DNA from: Roseomonas sp.
GTDB taxonomy: Bacteria; Pseudomonadota; Alphaproteobacteria; Acetobacterales; Acetobacteraceae
Assembly: GCA_020249865.1 (NCBI GenBank)
Contig: JADCEV010000125.1
Location: 1-32,668 of the forward strand
Direction: 5' to 3'
Length of the DNA: 32,668 bases
The notes under the pieces: generated by a model
The model's database searches: none
Seen by the model: the letters and a program-made list of their open reading frames with translations, nothing else
What the model was told of the DNA's origin: nothing
In this document: positions 8,252 to 16,900 of the stretch, one piece after another
Numbering within the stretch: position 1 is the first letter of the stretch
Layout of the letters: each line of letters begins with the position of its first letter
Position numbers and translations under genes: made by a program

Positions 8252-9102
8252 AGACTGCGCAACGCCGCAAGCGGCGCCACTTTCTCCGCAGCCGCAACGG
8301 CCGCAAGCGCCTCGCCGGTCGGGTCCGCGCCATGTGCTTCGCCAGCCAGGCCCGTCAGCGCCCAAAGCGCATCAATCCCCACGGCCTGCGCACCCGCCAA
8401 ATCCGTATGCGGGCTATCGCCAATCGCCAGCACGCGCGCCTTTGGGATAGGCCCCAGCAATTCCATCACCGGCTCATAAACCGCCGGGTCAGGCTTGCCG
8501 ATTTCCAGCACATCGCCGCCGAATTCGCGGTAGACATCAGCCAAGGCACCGGCGCAGATCACCTTCTCACCTGCCACCATTACATGCCGATCGGGATTGA
8601 CGCAGAGCATCGGCAAGCCGGCATCGAAACAGGCGCGCAAGGCCGCGCGATAGGGTTCGGCGCTTTTCGTGCCGCCATCCGCATCCGGGCCGGTATTCAG
8701 CAGGAAATCGGCCTTGGTCGGGTCGGTCACGATCTCGGCGGCGTCTTCTTCCACTACGGAAAGGTCTCGTTCCGGCCCGATATGCAGCACACGGCGTCCA
8801 AGCCGCGCAAACCAGGGGTGCTTGCGTTCCTTCATCAACAGCCAGGAAGCCTCTCCGGAAGACATGATGCCATCATAAAGCCCGCGATCGAGCCCCATGC
8901 GGTCAAGCATGCCTTGCACAAACCAGGCACGGCGTGGCGCATTGGTGAGAAACACGATACGCTTGCCACGCGCCTTCAGCGCCGCCAGTGCCTCCGGCAC
9001 GCCAGGATAGGGTTTGCGCCCATCATGCACGACACCCCAGAGATCGAGTACATAGCCATCGTAACGATCCGCGAGGCCCGAAATACCTTCCAGAATTTGC
9101 AT
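8242..9102 (-). CDS. HAD-IIA family hydrolase, TIGR01459 type
   Basis: A 286-residue protein of the NagD-like HAD subclass IIA, a family largely confined to alphaproteobacteria and without a settled substrate. Motif I is DLWGVVHDG (Asp20 as nucleophile), motif II is FLTNAPRR with Thr53, and the C-terminal part has GKPDP and IGDSPHTDLAGAQ for metal binding. The usual second Asp of motif I is Trp22, as I recall for this family. The ATG at 9100-9102 overlaps the pyrD stop (TGATG), giving translational coupling; a GTG one codon earlier is possible. A phosphatase role is likely but unproven. Confidence 0.88.
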   Translation of the reverse strand: MQILEGISGLADRYDGYVLDLWGVVHDGRKPYPGVPEALAALKARGKRIVFLTNAPRRAWFVQGMLDRMGLDRGLYDGIMSSGEASWLLMKERKHPWFARLGRRVLHIGPERDLSVVEEDAAEIVTDPTKADFLLNTGPDADGGTKSAEPYRAALRACFDAGLPMLCVNPDRHVMVAGEKVICAGALADVYREFGGDVLEIGKPDPAVYEPVMELLGPIPKARVLAIGDSPHTDLAGAQAVGIDALWALTGLAGEAHGADPTGEALAAVAAAEKVAPLAALRSLRW

Positions 9103-10160
9103 CACGCATCCTTGCCGACAGCATCGGCGACCGAGGTAAAGCCATCACGCGCTAGAAGCGCCGCAAGGCCATCAAGAATTTGGCGCACCAAAACCGGCCC
9201 GGCATAGGCGAAGCCTGAGTAAAGCTGCACGAGCGCAGCGCCGGCGCGGATTTTGGCATAGGCCTGTTCGGCGCTGGCAATGCCGCCCACGCCAATCAGC
9301 GCAAGCCGGCCCTGCGCAATATGGTAGCAGCGGCGCAGCATTTCAGTGGAAAGCGCGAAAAGCGGTGCGCCTGAAAGCCCGCCCGCCTGATCCTTGAGCG
9401 CCGATTGCAGGGACGCGGGGCGCGTGATGGTGGTGTTGGAGATGATCAGCCCCGCAATACCCTGCGCCACGCAGGCTTCCACAATCGGTCCCAGCGCATC
9501 ATCGGCCAGATCAGGCGCGATTTTCACCAGCAAAGGCGGGCGCTTTGGCAGCGCTGCGCGACGCGCATCGATGGCGGAAAGAATCGCGGCTAGGCGTTCT
9601 TCCCCCTGCAAATCCCTAAGGCCGGGCGTATTGGGGGAGGAGACATTGACCGTCACGTAATCAGCGTAAGGCGCCAAAGCCTCATACAGCGCTGGATAGT
9701 CGCGTTCCGGGTCAGCGCCTTCCTTGTTGATCCCGATATTGGCGCCAAAAATCCCGGGAAGCGGCCGCGGCAAGGCCCTGAGCCGCGCCAGATAGGCATC
9801 GAGCCCAGCATTATTGAAGCCCATGCGGTTGATCACGGCCTGGTCTTCGGTCAGGCGGAACAATCTCGGGCGCGGATTGCCCGCCTGGGGGCGCGGCGTG
9901 ACCGTGCCCGCTTCGACAAAACCGAAGCCAAGGCGGAGAAGCGGCAGCACTGCTTCGGCGTTCTTGTCAAAACCAGCGGCGAGGCCAAGCGGATTGCGGA
10001 AGCGAAGCCCCGCGACTTCGGTGGCAAGGCTTTGGTGATCCGCGCCGCGATCCCGGCCGGCAAGGCCAAGGGAGAGGGCACGCAGCGCGATACCATGGGC
10101 GGTTTCGGCATCCATGCCGCGCATGAGCGGCATAAGGGCGGAGGCAATGGCGGGTGTCAT
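9102..10160 (-). CDS. pyrD: Dihydroorotate dehydrogenase (quinone), class 2
   Basis: A 352-residue FMN enzyme oxidising dihydroorotate to orotate in pyrimidine synthesis and passing electrons to quinone at the membrane. The N-terminal helices (about residues 1-40) form the membrane-facing extension of class 2. GLAAGFDKNAEA (59-70), NRMGFNN (111-117) and VNVSSPNTPGLR (from 171, with the class 2 catalytic serine) are visible, and GVGGIASAEQAYAKI and QLYSGFAYAGP form the FMN phosphate site. The ATG at 10158-10160 fits family length; a longer frame to 10229 adds an unlikely leader. It is coupled to the HAD gene downstream. Confidence 0.96.
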   Translation of the reverse strand: MTPAIASALMPLMRGMDAETAHGIALRALSLGLAGRDRGADHQSLATEVAGLRFRNPLGLAAGFDKNAEAVLPLLRLGFGFVEAGTVTPRPQAGNPRPRLFRLTEDQAVINRMGFNNAGLDAYLARLRALPRPLPGIFGANIGINKEGADPERDYPALYEALAPYADYVTVNVSSPNTPGLRDLQGEERLAAILSAIDARRAALPKRPPLLVKIAPDLADDALGPIVEACVAQGIAGLIISNTTITRPASLQSALKDQAGGLSGAPLFALSTEMLRRCYHIAQGRLALIGVGGIASAEQAYAKIRAGAALVQLYSGFAYAGPVLVRQILDGLAALLARDGFTSVADAVGKDA

Positions 10161-10269
10161 GACGTCTTTCTGCCCCGGTCCGCGACCTGGGGGAAGGCCC
10201 GAAGAAATAGGCAAGCCTGAGCAGCGCAACGGGGCCAGTCGGCAGCCGATGCATATCCCGCTTTTTGCC

Positions 10270-10298
10270 TTGCCTTAGGCATAGGCTGTTCTTAATCT
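10270..10298 (+). promoter_or_regulatory. Candidate promoter of the first metalloprotease gene
   Basis: TTGCCT (10270-10275) and TAATCT (10293-10298) with a 17-base spacer lie 38 bases before the ATG at 10337. The position and spacing support the chosen start. Confidence 0.4.
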
Positions 10299-10336
10299 CA
10301 GCCTGTTGGCTATGCTCGGAACTGCAAGCGCTCATC

Positions 10337-11914
10337 ATGAATCGTTTCAGTTGCAACCCTGTCGCGAATGAAGTGCGCGTCTTTACCGGTTGCCGCTGCG
10401 CTGGCTGCCAGGAAGCCGTGAAGGGGCCGGCCATTGGCGAGCCTGAGCCCCCGCCCGGGCAGGGCACCGGGGATACGGTGCCGGGGAATAGCTCAACACC
10501 CGTGACCTTGGCCATCGGCGGTTCGCTCAATGGCGCCGTGAATACCGCGGGGGATCGGGACTGGTTCGCCGTGGATCTGGTGGCGGGGCAGCGCTACAGC
10601 ATTTCCCTGGATGGCGCCGCCTATGCCGGCTACGCTGCGCTATATGACCCTTATCTGCGCTTGCGTGACGCGAGCAGCATTGTGGTGGCGTATGATGATG
10701 ATAGCGGACCGGGATGGAATTCTCTCATAACCTTCACCGCAGTGACTACCGGGCGTTACTATCTTGATGTTGGCGCCTTTAATGATGGGGGCTCGGGTGG
10801 TTATCGCCTTGCGATTAGTGAAATATCGGGGCCCACGCTGCCAACCACGCCCACCTATACCCTGGATCAGATCGCGGATTATCTGATCAATGGCTATTGG
10901 GGTTTCTATGGCGCGCATCGCTGGGACACGAGCAGTGACAATATCGTCACCTATAATCTGACCGCGCTGACAGGTGCCGGACAGACACTCGCGCGCGCGG
11001 CTTTTCAGACCTGGGCCAATGTGACCAACCTGGTGTTTCAGGAAGTCACCTCGGGCGGTGATATTCTGTTTGACGATAATGAGGGTGGCGCTTTCGCTGA
11101 TGGCAATTGGGATTGGTGGGGCAGGATCACCTCCATGCGGGTGAATGTCAGTACCCAATGGCTTGCTGATTACGGGACCAGTTTGGATAGCTATTCCTTC
11201 CAAACCTATGTGCATGAAATTGGCCATGCGCTTGGGCTTGGGCATGGTGGTAATTATAATGGTTGGGCAACATATGGCGTCGATAATTTCTATCAGAACG
11301 ACCACTGGGCCTATTCCATCATGTCCTATTTTGACCAGGCAGACGCCGGATTCGGCAGCTATCGCTTTGTGATGGGGCCCCGCCTCGCTGATATCGTGGC
11401 GATGCACAGCATGTATGGAGCGAATACGACTTTCAATTCAGGCAATAATGTTTACGGCCGAAATGCGACCGCCGGATCGCTCTATGATTTTGCGAATTAC
11501 AGTACCGCGCCGGCCTTTACCATCTATGATACCGGCGGGTCGGATACGCTTGATGCTTCAGGCTATGGCGTAAACCAGACCATCAATCTGAACCCTGAAG
11601 CCTTTTCTTCGATCGGTGGCCTTAACAACAATATCTCTGTCGCGCGTGGTGTAGCCATTGAAGGCGCGGTTGGCGGTAGTGGCGCGGATTCCGTGATCGG
11701 TCATGCTGGCAACAATCTGCTTATCGGCAATGCGGGCGCCGATACGCTGAATGGCGGCACGGGAAGCGATAGCCTGCAAGGCGGCGCGGGCGATGACATG
11801 CTGATCGCTGATGGCTTTGATGATTTTCTCGACGGTGGCGCGGGTAATGATATTGTTCTGATAGGTGGAACCTCGCTGGCCGATGTCCTGGCCCTTTTTT
11901 CACCTGTTGTTTAA
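10337..11914 (+). CDS. Serralysin-like RTX metalloprotease with PPC domain (paralogue 1)
   Basis: A 525-residue protein predicted to be a zinc endopeptidase exported by type I secretion. Domains in order: a cysteine cluster in residues 6-24 (Cys6, Cys19, Cys21, Cys24), a pre-peptidase C-terminal (PPC) beta domain at about 50-160, an M10B catalytic domain with HEIGHALGLGH at 293-303 and Met-turn SIMSY at 327-331, then about seven glycine-rich nonapeptide repeats from 446 that should bind calcium. The end LADVLALFSPVV is a hydrophobic C-terminal tail like T1SS signals. There is no N-terminal signal peptide. I chose ATG 10337 over an upstream start at 10265 because the resulting N-terminus aligns without gaps to paralogue 2. 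No secretion ABC/MFP genes or inhibitor gene are nearby. Confidence 0.9.
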   Translation: MNRFSCNPVANEVRVFTGCRCAGCQEAVKGPAIGEPEPPPGQGTGDTVPGNSSTPVTLAIGGSLNGAVNTAGDRDWFAVDLVAGQRYSISLDGAAYAGYAALYDPYLRLRDASSIVVAYDDDSGPGWNSLITFTAVTTGRYYLDVGAFNDGGSGGYRLAISEISGPTLPTTPTYTLDQIADYLINGYWGFYGAHRWDTSSDNIVTYNLTALTGAGQTLARAAFQTWANVTNLVFQEVTSGGDILFDDNEGGAFADGNWDWWGRITSMRVNVSTQWLADYGTSLDSYSFQTYVHEIGHALGLGHGGNYNGWATYGVDNFYQNDHWAYSIMSYFDQADAGFGSYRFVMGPRLADIVAMHSMYGANTTFNSGNNVYGRNATAGSLYDFANYSTAPAFTIYDTGGSDTLDASGYGVNQTINLNPEAFSSIGGLNNNISVARGVAIEGAVGGSGADSVIGHAGNNLLIGNAGADTLNGGTGSDSLQGGAGDDMLIADGFDDFLDGGAGNDIVLIGGTSLADVLALFSPVV

Positions 11915-11994
11915 TTTTCTGGAATAGGCTGAACGCCGCGTCATTACAAAGAACAAGCCAAGCGCAGCGGCAGTTTTGGCGCAAGTCGAATATG

Positions 11995-12021
11995 GGCCCT
12001 TAAGACTTGTCTTGGGCCTTT
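11995..12021 (+). terminator. Putative terminator between the two protease genes
   Basis: GGCCC (11995-11999) pairs with GGGCC (12014-12018), and AAGAC with GTCTT inside, across a 2-base bulge, followed by TTTAT. The U-tract is short, so termination may be partial. The remainder of the 242-base gap shows no clear feature apart from a ribosome site GAGGAG ahead of the second gene. Confidence 0.45.
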
Positions 12022-12156
12022 ATGCCAAACCACATCAAGAAGTTGGCCAGTTGCTCAAGGCCAGCCGAGCGGACAAATTGGTACAGGCAGTTTTTCTTGC
12101 GGCAACTTCAGTCAGGATGGTAATGAAGTCACGGTTTTGAGGAGATTTGCGCGCGT

Positions 12157-13977
12157 ATGCCGCGTTTCGTCTGCACTGATATCCACGCGGAACCGGACTC
12201 GGGCTCCGGCTGTCAATGCGCCGCCTGCCAGGATGCCTTTGGAACAGCGATGCTGGGCGGCCCTGCGCCTTCGCCCGCCAATAGCCCGGCCGATATACCA
12301 GGCGATCTCACCACCACGATTTCCCTAACGGTTGGTACACCGGTCACCGGTGTTCTTGAGGTGGATGGCGATCATGATTGGTACGCGGTGGATCTGGTGG
12401 CCGGCACGCGATACCAGATCACATTGAATGGTGTCGCTCTTGATGGCTATGACGCGCTGGAAGACCCGTTTCTTTATCTGCGCAACGCCAGCGGCGTCCT
12501 GATTGCGCAGAATGACGATATCCGCAATGGCGTCTTGCGCAATTCACGGATTAATTGGATCGCCAACGAAACCGGACGGTTTTTTCTGGATGCCGGCGCC
12601 TGGGATGAGAAATTCGTGGGCGGCTATCAGCTCTCCATCATTGAATTCATACCGCCCACCTATACCCTTGATGAAATCGCGGATTTCCTGACCACTGGCT
12701 TTTGGGGCGATGGTGGGCGCCGCTGGGATATCAGTACCGACAATATCATCATCTATAACCTGACGGCGCTGACAAGCGCAGGCCAAACGCTGGCGCGTGC
12801 GGCCTTTCAAAGCTGGGCCAATGTCACCAACCTGGTGTTTCAGGAAGTCACCTCAGGCGGCAATATCACCTTCGACGACAATCAATCCGGGGCTTTTGCG
12901 TCTTCTTCAGTCAGTAACGGCTTTATCACCGCCTCATCGATAAACATCGGCACTAGCTGGCTCAATAGGTATGGCACTTCAATAGATAGCTATTCCTTCC
13001 AGACCTATGTGCATGAAATTGGTCATGCGCTCGGCTTCGGGCATGGCGGGGCCTATAACGCGACCGCAACCTATGGCATCGATAACCTTTATCAGAACGA
13101 CATCTGGTCCTATACGATCATGTCGTATTTCGATCAGGCAGATGCACAATTTGGCAGCTATCGCGTTGTGATGGGACCAAGCCTGGCTGATATCGTTGCT
13201 GTGCAGAACCTCTATGGCGCGAATACGACATTCAATTCTGGCGATAGTGTTTATGGCCGCAATGCCACCGCCGGGTCGCTTTATGATTTTGCGAATTACA
13301 CAACTGCCCCGGCCTTCACCATTTATGATACAGGCGGGTCGGATACGCTGGATGCTTCAGGTTATGGCGCGAATCAAACCATCAATTTGACCGCGCAAGC
13401 CTTTTCTTCCATTGGCGGCATCAGCAACAATATAGCCATCGCCCGCGGCGTGGTCATTGAAGGCGCGATTGGCGGCAATGGCGCGGATAGACTCTTCGGC
13501 AATTCGGATGCGAATTTTCTGGCCGGCAATGCGGGCGCAGATACGCTGGACGGTAGCGCTGGCAATGACAGCCTTGATGGGGGCGGTGGAAATGACTGCC
13601 TGATGGGCGGTGAGGGTTTTGATATCGCGGATTATCACTTAGCAAACGAAGCCGTCTTTCTTGATCTTTTGTCTGGTGCGGCCTCAGGCCCTGATTTCGG
13701 CCAGGATGTGCTGATCGGCATTGAAGGCGCCGCTGGCGGGCAAGGTGCCGACAGCTTCATGGGCGATGCTGGCGCCAATATGCTCATTGGCAATGCAGGA
13801 GACGATACTCTGAATGGTGGCCTAGGTGCCGATAGTCTTTACGGCGGCGCAGGCAATGATCTGCTGATCGACGATGGGCTTGGTGGTGTTTTCGACACTG
13901 GCGATGGCGATGATGTGCTGCTTTTGGGCGGCACCCAACTTGCCGATATCCTGGCCCTGTTCGGGTCCTGGGCCTGA
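12157..13977 (+). CDS. Serralysin-like RTX metalloprotease with PPC domain (paralogue 2)
   Basis: A 606-residue tandem paralogue of the preceding gene, with the same order: N-terminal cysteine cluster (Cys6, Cys19, Cys21, Cys24), PPC domain at about 45-160, catalytic HEIGHALGFGH at 286-296 with a TIMSY Met-turn, and RTX repeats from 439. It is 81 residues longer because it carries two RTX blocks separated by an insert containing ADYHLANEAVFLDLL. One extra cysteine lies in the first block (NDCLMGG). The tail LADILALFGSWA matches that of paralogue 1. The catalytic domains and the stretch between them and the RTX repeats are strongly similar, while the PPC regions have diverged more, implying an older duplication. 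ATG 12157 is preceded by GAGGAG about 12 bases upstream. Secretion presumably uses a type I exporter encoded elsewhere. Confidence 0.92.
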   Translation: MPRFVCTDIHAEPDSGSGCQCAACQDAFGTAMLGGPAPSPANSPADIPGDLTTTISLTVGTPVTGVLEVDGDHDWYAVDLVAGTRYQITLNGVALDGYDALEDPFLYLRNASGVLIAQNDDIRNGVLRNSRINWIANETGRFFLDAGAWDEKFVGGYQLSIIEFIPPTYTLDEIADFLTTGFWGDGGRRWDISTDNIIIYNLTALTSAGQTLARAAFQSWANVTNLVFQEVTSGGNITFDDNQSGAFASSSVSNGFITASSINIGTSWLNRYGTSIDSYSFQTYVHEIGHALGFGHGGAYNATATYGIDNLYQNDIWSYTIMSYFDQADAQFGSYRVVMGPSLADIVAVQNLYGANTTFNSGDSVYGRNATAGSLYDFANYTTAPAFTIYDTGGSDTLDASGYGANQTINLTAQAFSSIGGISNNIAIARGVVIEGAIGGNGADRLFGNSDANFLAGNAGADTLDGSAGNDSLDGGGGNDCLMGGEGFDIADYHLANEAVFLDLLSGAASGPDFGQDVLIGIEGAAGGQGADSFMGDAGANMLIGNAGDDTLNGGLGADSLYGGAGNDLLIDDGLGGVFDTGDGDDVLLLGGTQLADILALFGSWA

Positions 13978-14044
13978 CGATCAGCCAACCGCTTGACGCC
14001 CCCTGATCGCGGGGCGAGAAGCCTTCTGCCGAAGCTCTTTCGGC
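13978..14044 (+). terminator. Cluster of competing hairpins after protease paralogue 2
   Basis: Directly after the stop codon CGATCAG (13978-13984) can pair with CTGATCG (14003-14009), or alternatively CGCCCC (13997-14002) with GGGGCG (14011-14016); the two are mutually exclusive. A third stem GCCGAA/TTCGGC lies at 14028-14044. None has a U-tract. It is probably a transcript-end region. Confidence 0.35.
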
Positions 14045-14066
14045 ACCACGCCAGTCCGGGATCTCC

Positions 14067-14945
14067 ATGACAAACTACAAGGGGCCGCTGCTGCTGGTAG
14101 GGGCCATGGCGCTTTTTGCGCTGCTCGATGCCAATTCGAAGCTGCTGGCCGGGCGCTATGGCGCGGACCAGGTGCTGATCATTCGTTATGGGACCTTGCT
14201 TGTTCTGCTCGGGTCGCTGCGACTATTGCGGCGCGGCGCAGGCGGGCCGATTGCAACGCCGCGCCCCGGGCTGCATTTGCTGCGCGCCCTATGCATGGCA
14301 GGTTCCGCCTATGGCTTCTTCCTGGCCTTTCGTGACATCCCCTTGGCTGAGGGCTACCTGGTCTATTTCACCGCGCCCTTTTTCACCCTGCTTTTGGCCG
14401 CACTTGTCCTGGGCGAAAGGAATGGCCGCGCTGTCTGGTTCTGGTCCGCAGTCGGGTTTCTGGGCGTCATGGTCGCGATGCTGCCTGCGCTCACGGCTTC
14501 GGCTTCTTCTGCGCCTGTTCCTTGGCATGCCTATGCCTGGGCGTTTCTTGGCACCATGACCTATGCCGGGTTTTTGACTATCAGCCGCATATTGCGCGCC
14601 GAACAGAATGCGGCACGGTTGATCTTCTGGTCATCCGGCCCGCTCTTCCTGGCGATTCTGCCCTTTGCCATCGCCGATTGGGTCACGCCCAATGCCTATG
14701 ATTGGGTGGCGCTGATTGCCAATGGGCTCTTTGCCGGGGGCGCGACCCTGGCGCTTGCGATTGCCTTCAGCATTGATCGCGCGGCACGGCTGGCGCCGCT
14801 GGAATTCACCGCGCTGGTCTTCGCGCTGATGCTGGATGCCGCCATTTGGCAGCTCTGGCCTGGCGCATGGACCCTGGCGGGGGCCACCATTGTTGTTCTT
14901 GCCTGCCTGATGAGTGAGCGCGCGGCGCGGCGCGAGGAGGGCTGA
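14067..14945 (+). CDS. DMT superfamily (EamA) transporter
   Basis: A 292-residue inner-membrane protein with about ten hydrophobic segments arranged as two EamA repeats (about residues 5-135 and 150-285). Typical features are an early acidic residue in helix 1 (MALFALLDANSKLL), LAEGYLVYFTAPFFTLLLAALVLGER at the end of repeat 1, and the matching APLEFTALVF in repeat 2. Such proteins usually export metabolites or amino acids; the substrate cannot be told from sequence. The gene lies 89 bases behind the protease pair and 116 bases before the GGT-like gene, and is probably transcribed on its own. Confidence 0.88.
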   Translation: MTNYKGPLLLVGAMALFALLDANSKLLAGRYGADQVLIIRYGTLLVLLGSLRLLRRGAGGPIATPRPGLHLLRALCMAGSAYGFFLAFRDIPLAEGYLVYFTAPFFTLLLAALVLGERNGRAVWFWSAVGFLGVMVAMLPALTASASSAPVPWHAYAWAFLGTMTYAGFLTISRILRAEQNAARLIFWSSGPLFLAILPFAIADWVTPNAYDWVALIANGLFAGGATLALAIAFSIDRAARLAPLEFTALVFALMLDAAIWQLWPGAWTLAGATIVVLACLMSERAARREEG

Positions 14946-15004
14946 GCGGCCTCTCATGACAGCTTGGCCGAGGCGTCAGCTTTGTCTTTCTGACCATTTC
15001 GCTT

Positions 15005-15042
15005 AAAAACCATCGGGCCGGGCGCAACTTCCCGCCCGATGG
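15005..15042. other. Strong hairpin next to the GGT-like ribosome site
   Basis: CCATCGGGC (15010-15018) pairs perfectly with GCCCGATGG (15034-15042), with three further G-C pairs inside. It is flanked on the left by five A residues, so read on the minus strand it is a stem followed by TTTTT, the form of an intrinsic terminator, although no minus-strand gene lies here. On the plus strand it ends 19 bases before the ATG of the GGT-like gene. Confidence 0.5.
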
Positions 15043-15061
15043 AAGATAGAAAGCCTTGCCC

Positions 15062-16900
15062 ATGTCCCACACTAACCTTGCGTCCATCGGCTTCCCGGCG
15101 AAGGAAGGGGCACGTGGCTTCACGACGCGCCCTGAAATCAGCGGGACCTTTGGCGCGGTGGCCTCCACCCATTGGATCGCTTCCCAAGTGGGCATGGCGG
15201 TGCTGGAACGCGGCGGCAATGCCTTTGATGCCGCGGCTGCCGCCGGCTTTACGCTGCAAATCGTGGAACCGCATTTGAACGGGCCGGGCGGCGATTGCCC
15301 CATTCTGCTGCATAGCGCGCGCACCGGACAGCAGCAGGCCATTTGCGGCCAAGGCCCCGCGCCGGCTGGCTTGAATGTCGCACTCATGAAAAGCCTGGGC
15401 CATGAAATCATGCCCGGCACCGGCATGCTGGCCGCGCCCATCCCCGGCGCCTTTGATGCCTGGATGCTGATGCTGCGTGATCACGGCACCTGGAAGCCGC
15501 GCGATGTCCTTGCCTATGCCATTGGCTATGCGCGGCACGGCGCGCCCATGGTGCCGCGCGTGCGCGCCACGATTGATTCGGTGCGTCCGTTGTTTGAGGC
15601 GGAATGGAAAACCTCCGCGGCGCTGTGGTTGCGCAATGGCGGGCCGGCACCGGGCGGGCTTTATGCCAACCCGACCCTCGCCGAAACCTATGAACGCGTG
15701 GTGCGCGAAGCGGAAGCCGCGGGCGGGGATCGCGTTGCGCAAATCGAAGCCGCGCGGCGCGCCTGGTATCGCGGTTTTGTGGCGGAAACGATTGATCGCT
15801 TTTGCCGCACGACGGAAGCGATGGACACTTCCGGGCGCCGCCATCGCGCGGTGCTGAATGGGCAGGATTTGGCGAATTGGTCGGCCGGTATCGAAGAACC
15901 GCTTGGCTTGGATTACCACGGCCATCGCGTGCTGAAATGCGGCCCCTGGAGCCAAGGCCCGGCCATGCTGCAAACCCTGGCCTTGATCGCGGGCGATGAC
16001 ATTGCGGCGATGGACCCGCTGGGGGCTGATTTCATCCATCTGGTGACGGAAGCGATGAAGCTCGCCTTCGCGGATCGTGAAGCCTTTTATGGCGATCCGA
16101 ATTTTGTTGATGTGCCGATGGCAACCCTGTTGTCGCCCGCCTATAACGCCGCACGCCGGGCTTTGATTGGCGATACCGCCAGCATGGAATTCCGCGCGGG
16201 CTCCCCCGATGGCCGCACACCGCGCACCGATTACGCCGCCGCCATCCGCCGCGCGCAGGAAATGGCCGCCGCTGCCGGGTCTGGTGAACCCACCGTCTCT
16301 CGTCTTGGTGCCGCGGGTGGCGATACCTGCCATGTGGACGTGATTGACTCGGCCGGGAATATGGTGAGCGCGACACCTTCGGCTGGCTGGCTACAATCCT
16401 CGCCCGCCATTCCTGAGCTTGGCTTCTGCCTTGGCACGCGCTGCCAGATGTTCTGGCTGGATGAAACCCTGCCCAATGGCTTGCAGCCGAACAAGCGCCC
16501 GCGCACCACGCTGTCACCGGCGCTGGTGCTGCGCGATGGCAAGGCCTGGATGAGCTTTGGCACACCGGGCGGAGAGCAGCAGGATCAATGGCAGCCCATC
16601 ATGCTGCTGCGCATGCTGCATCACGGCATGAATATCCAGGAAGCGATTGATGCGCCTTCCTTCCATTCGGAACATTGGATTAGCAGTTTCTGGCCGCGTG
16701 GCGCCAAGCCGGGCAAGCTGGTGATTGAAGGCCGCTATGCGCCAGAAGTGCTGGCAGCGCTGAAGGCGCGCGGCCATCAGGCGGAAGCCGGCGGCGATTG
16801 GTCCGAAGGGCGGCTGACCGGCGCGCGGCTTGAAGCCGATGGCACCATCCGTGCAGGTGCCAATCCGCGCGGCATGCAGGGTTATGCAGTGGGGCGATAA
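15062..16900 (+). CDS. Gamma-glutamyltransferase-fold Ntn hydrolase, specificity uncertain
   Basis: A 612-residue member of the GGT family, whose members self-cleave before a threonine that becomes the N-terminal nucleophile of the small subunit. That site is visible as [18 protein letters not shown], with Thr422 aligned to the catalytic Thr; the following residue is Cys instead of the usual Thr. [13 protein letters not shown] (51-63), HLNGPGGD (71-78), [14 protein letters not shown] and [11 protein letters not shown] are family segments. The residue that in E. coli GGT is the Arg gripping the glutamyl carboxylate falls at Gln97 in CGQGPAP, and the small-subunit substrate loop also differs, so true gamma-glutamyl chemistry is doubtful. 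There is no signal peptide. ATG 15062 is preferred to a TTG two codons earlier. It overlaps the next gene by one base. Confidence 0.85.
   Translation: MSHTNLASIGFPAKEGARGFTTRPEISGTFGAVASTHWIASQVGMAVLERGGNAFDAAAAAGFTLQIVEPHLNGPGGDCPILLHSARTGQQQAICGQGPAPAGLNVALMKSLGHEIMPGTGMLAAPIPGAFDAWMLMLRDHGTWKPRDVLAYAIGYARHGAPMVPRVRATIDSVRPLFEAEWKTSAALWLRNGGPAPGGLYANPTLAETYERVVREAEAAGGDRVAQIEAARRAWYRGFVAETIDRFCRTTEAMDTSGRRHRAVLNGQDLANWSAGIEEPLGLDYHGHRVLKCGPWSQGPAMLQTLALIAGDDIAAMDPLGADFIHLVTEAMKLAFADREAFYGDPNFVDVPMATLLSPAYNAARRALIGDTASMEFRAGSPDGRTPRTDYAAAIRRAQEMAAAAGSGEPTVSRLGAAGGDTCHVDVIDSAGNMVSATPSAGWLQSSPAIPELGFCLGTRCQMFWLDETLPNGLQPNKRPRTTLSPALVLRDGKAWMSFGTPGGEQQDQWQPIMLLRMLHHGMNIQEAIDAPSFHSEHWISSFWPRGAKPGKLVIEGRYAPEVLAALKARGHQAEAGGDWSEGRLTGARLEADGTIRAGANPRGMQGYAVGR

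Noticed and set aside
10265-10336. An upstream start for the first metalloprotease giving a hydrophobic leader (LFLISACWLC)
   Set aside because: It looks like a signal peptide, but the alignment with paralogue 2 begins exactly at ATG 10337, the candidate promoter lies inside this stretch, and RTX proteases leave by type I secretion without a leader.
11672-11870. Short regular DNA repeats considered as a CRISPR or satellite array
   Set aside because: The periodicity of 27 bases comes from RTX nonapeptide codons; units are degenerate and there are no spacers.
14954-16333. A 459-codon minus-strand open frame opposite the GGT-like gene
   Set aside because: It is fully antisense to a clear family member, its translation is low-complexity in Gly, Ala, Arg and His, and it has no recognisable domain; long antisense frames are common in GC-rich genes.
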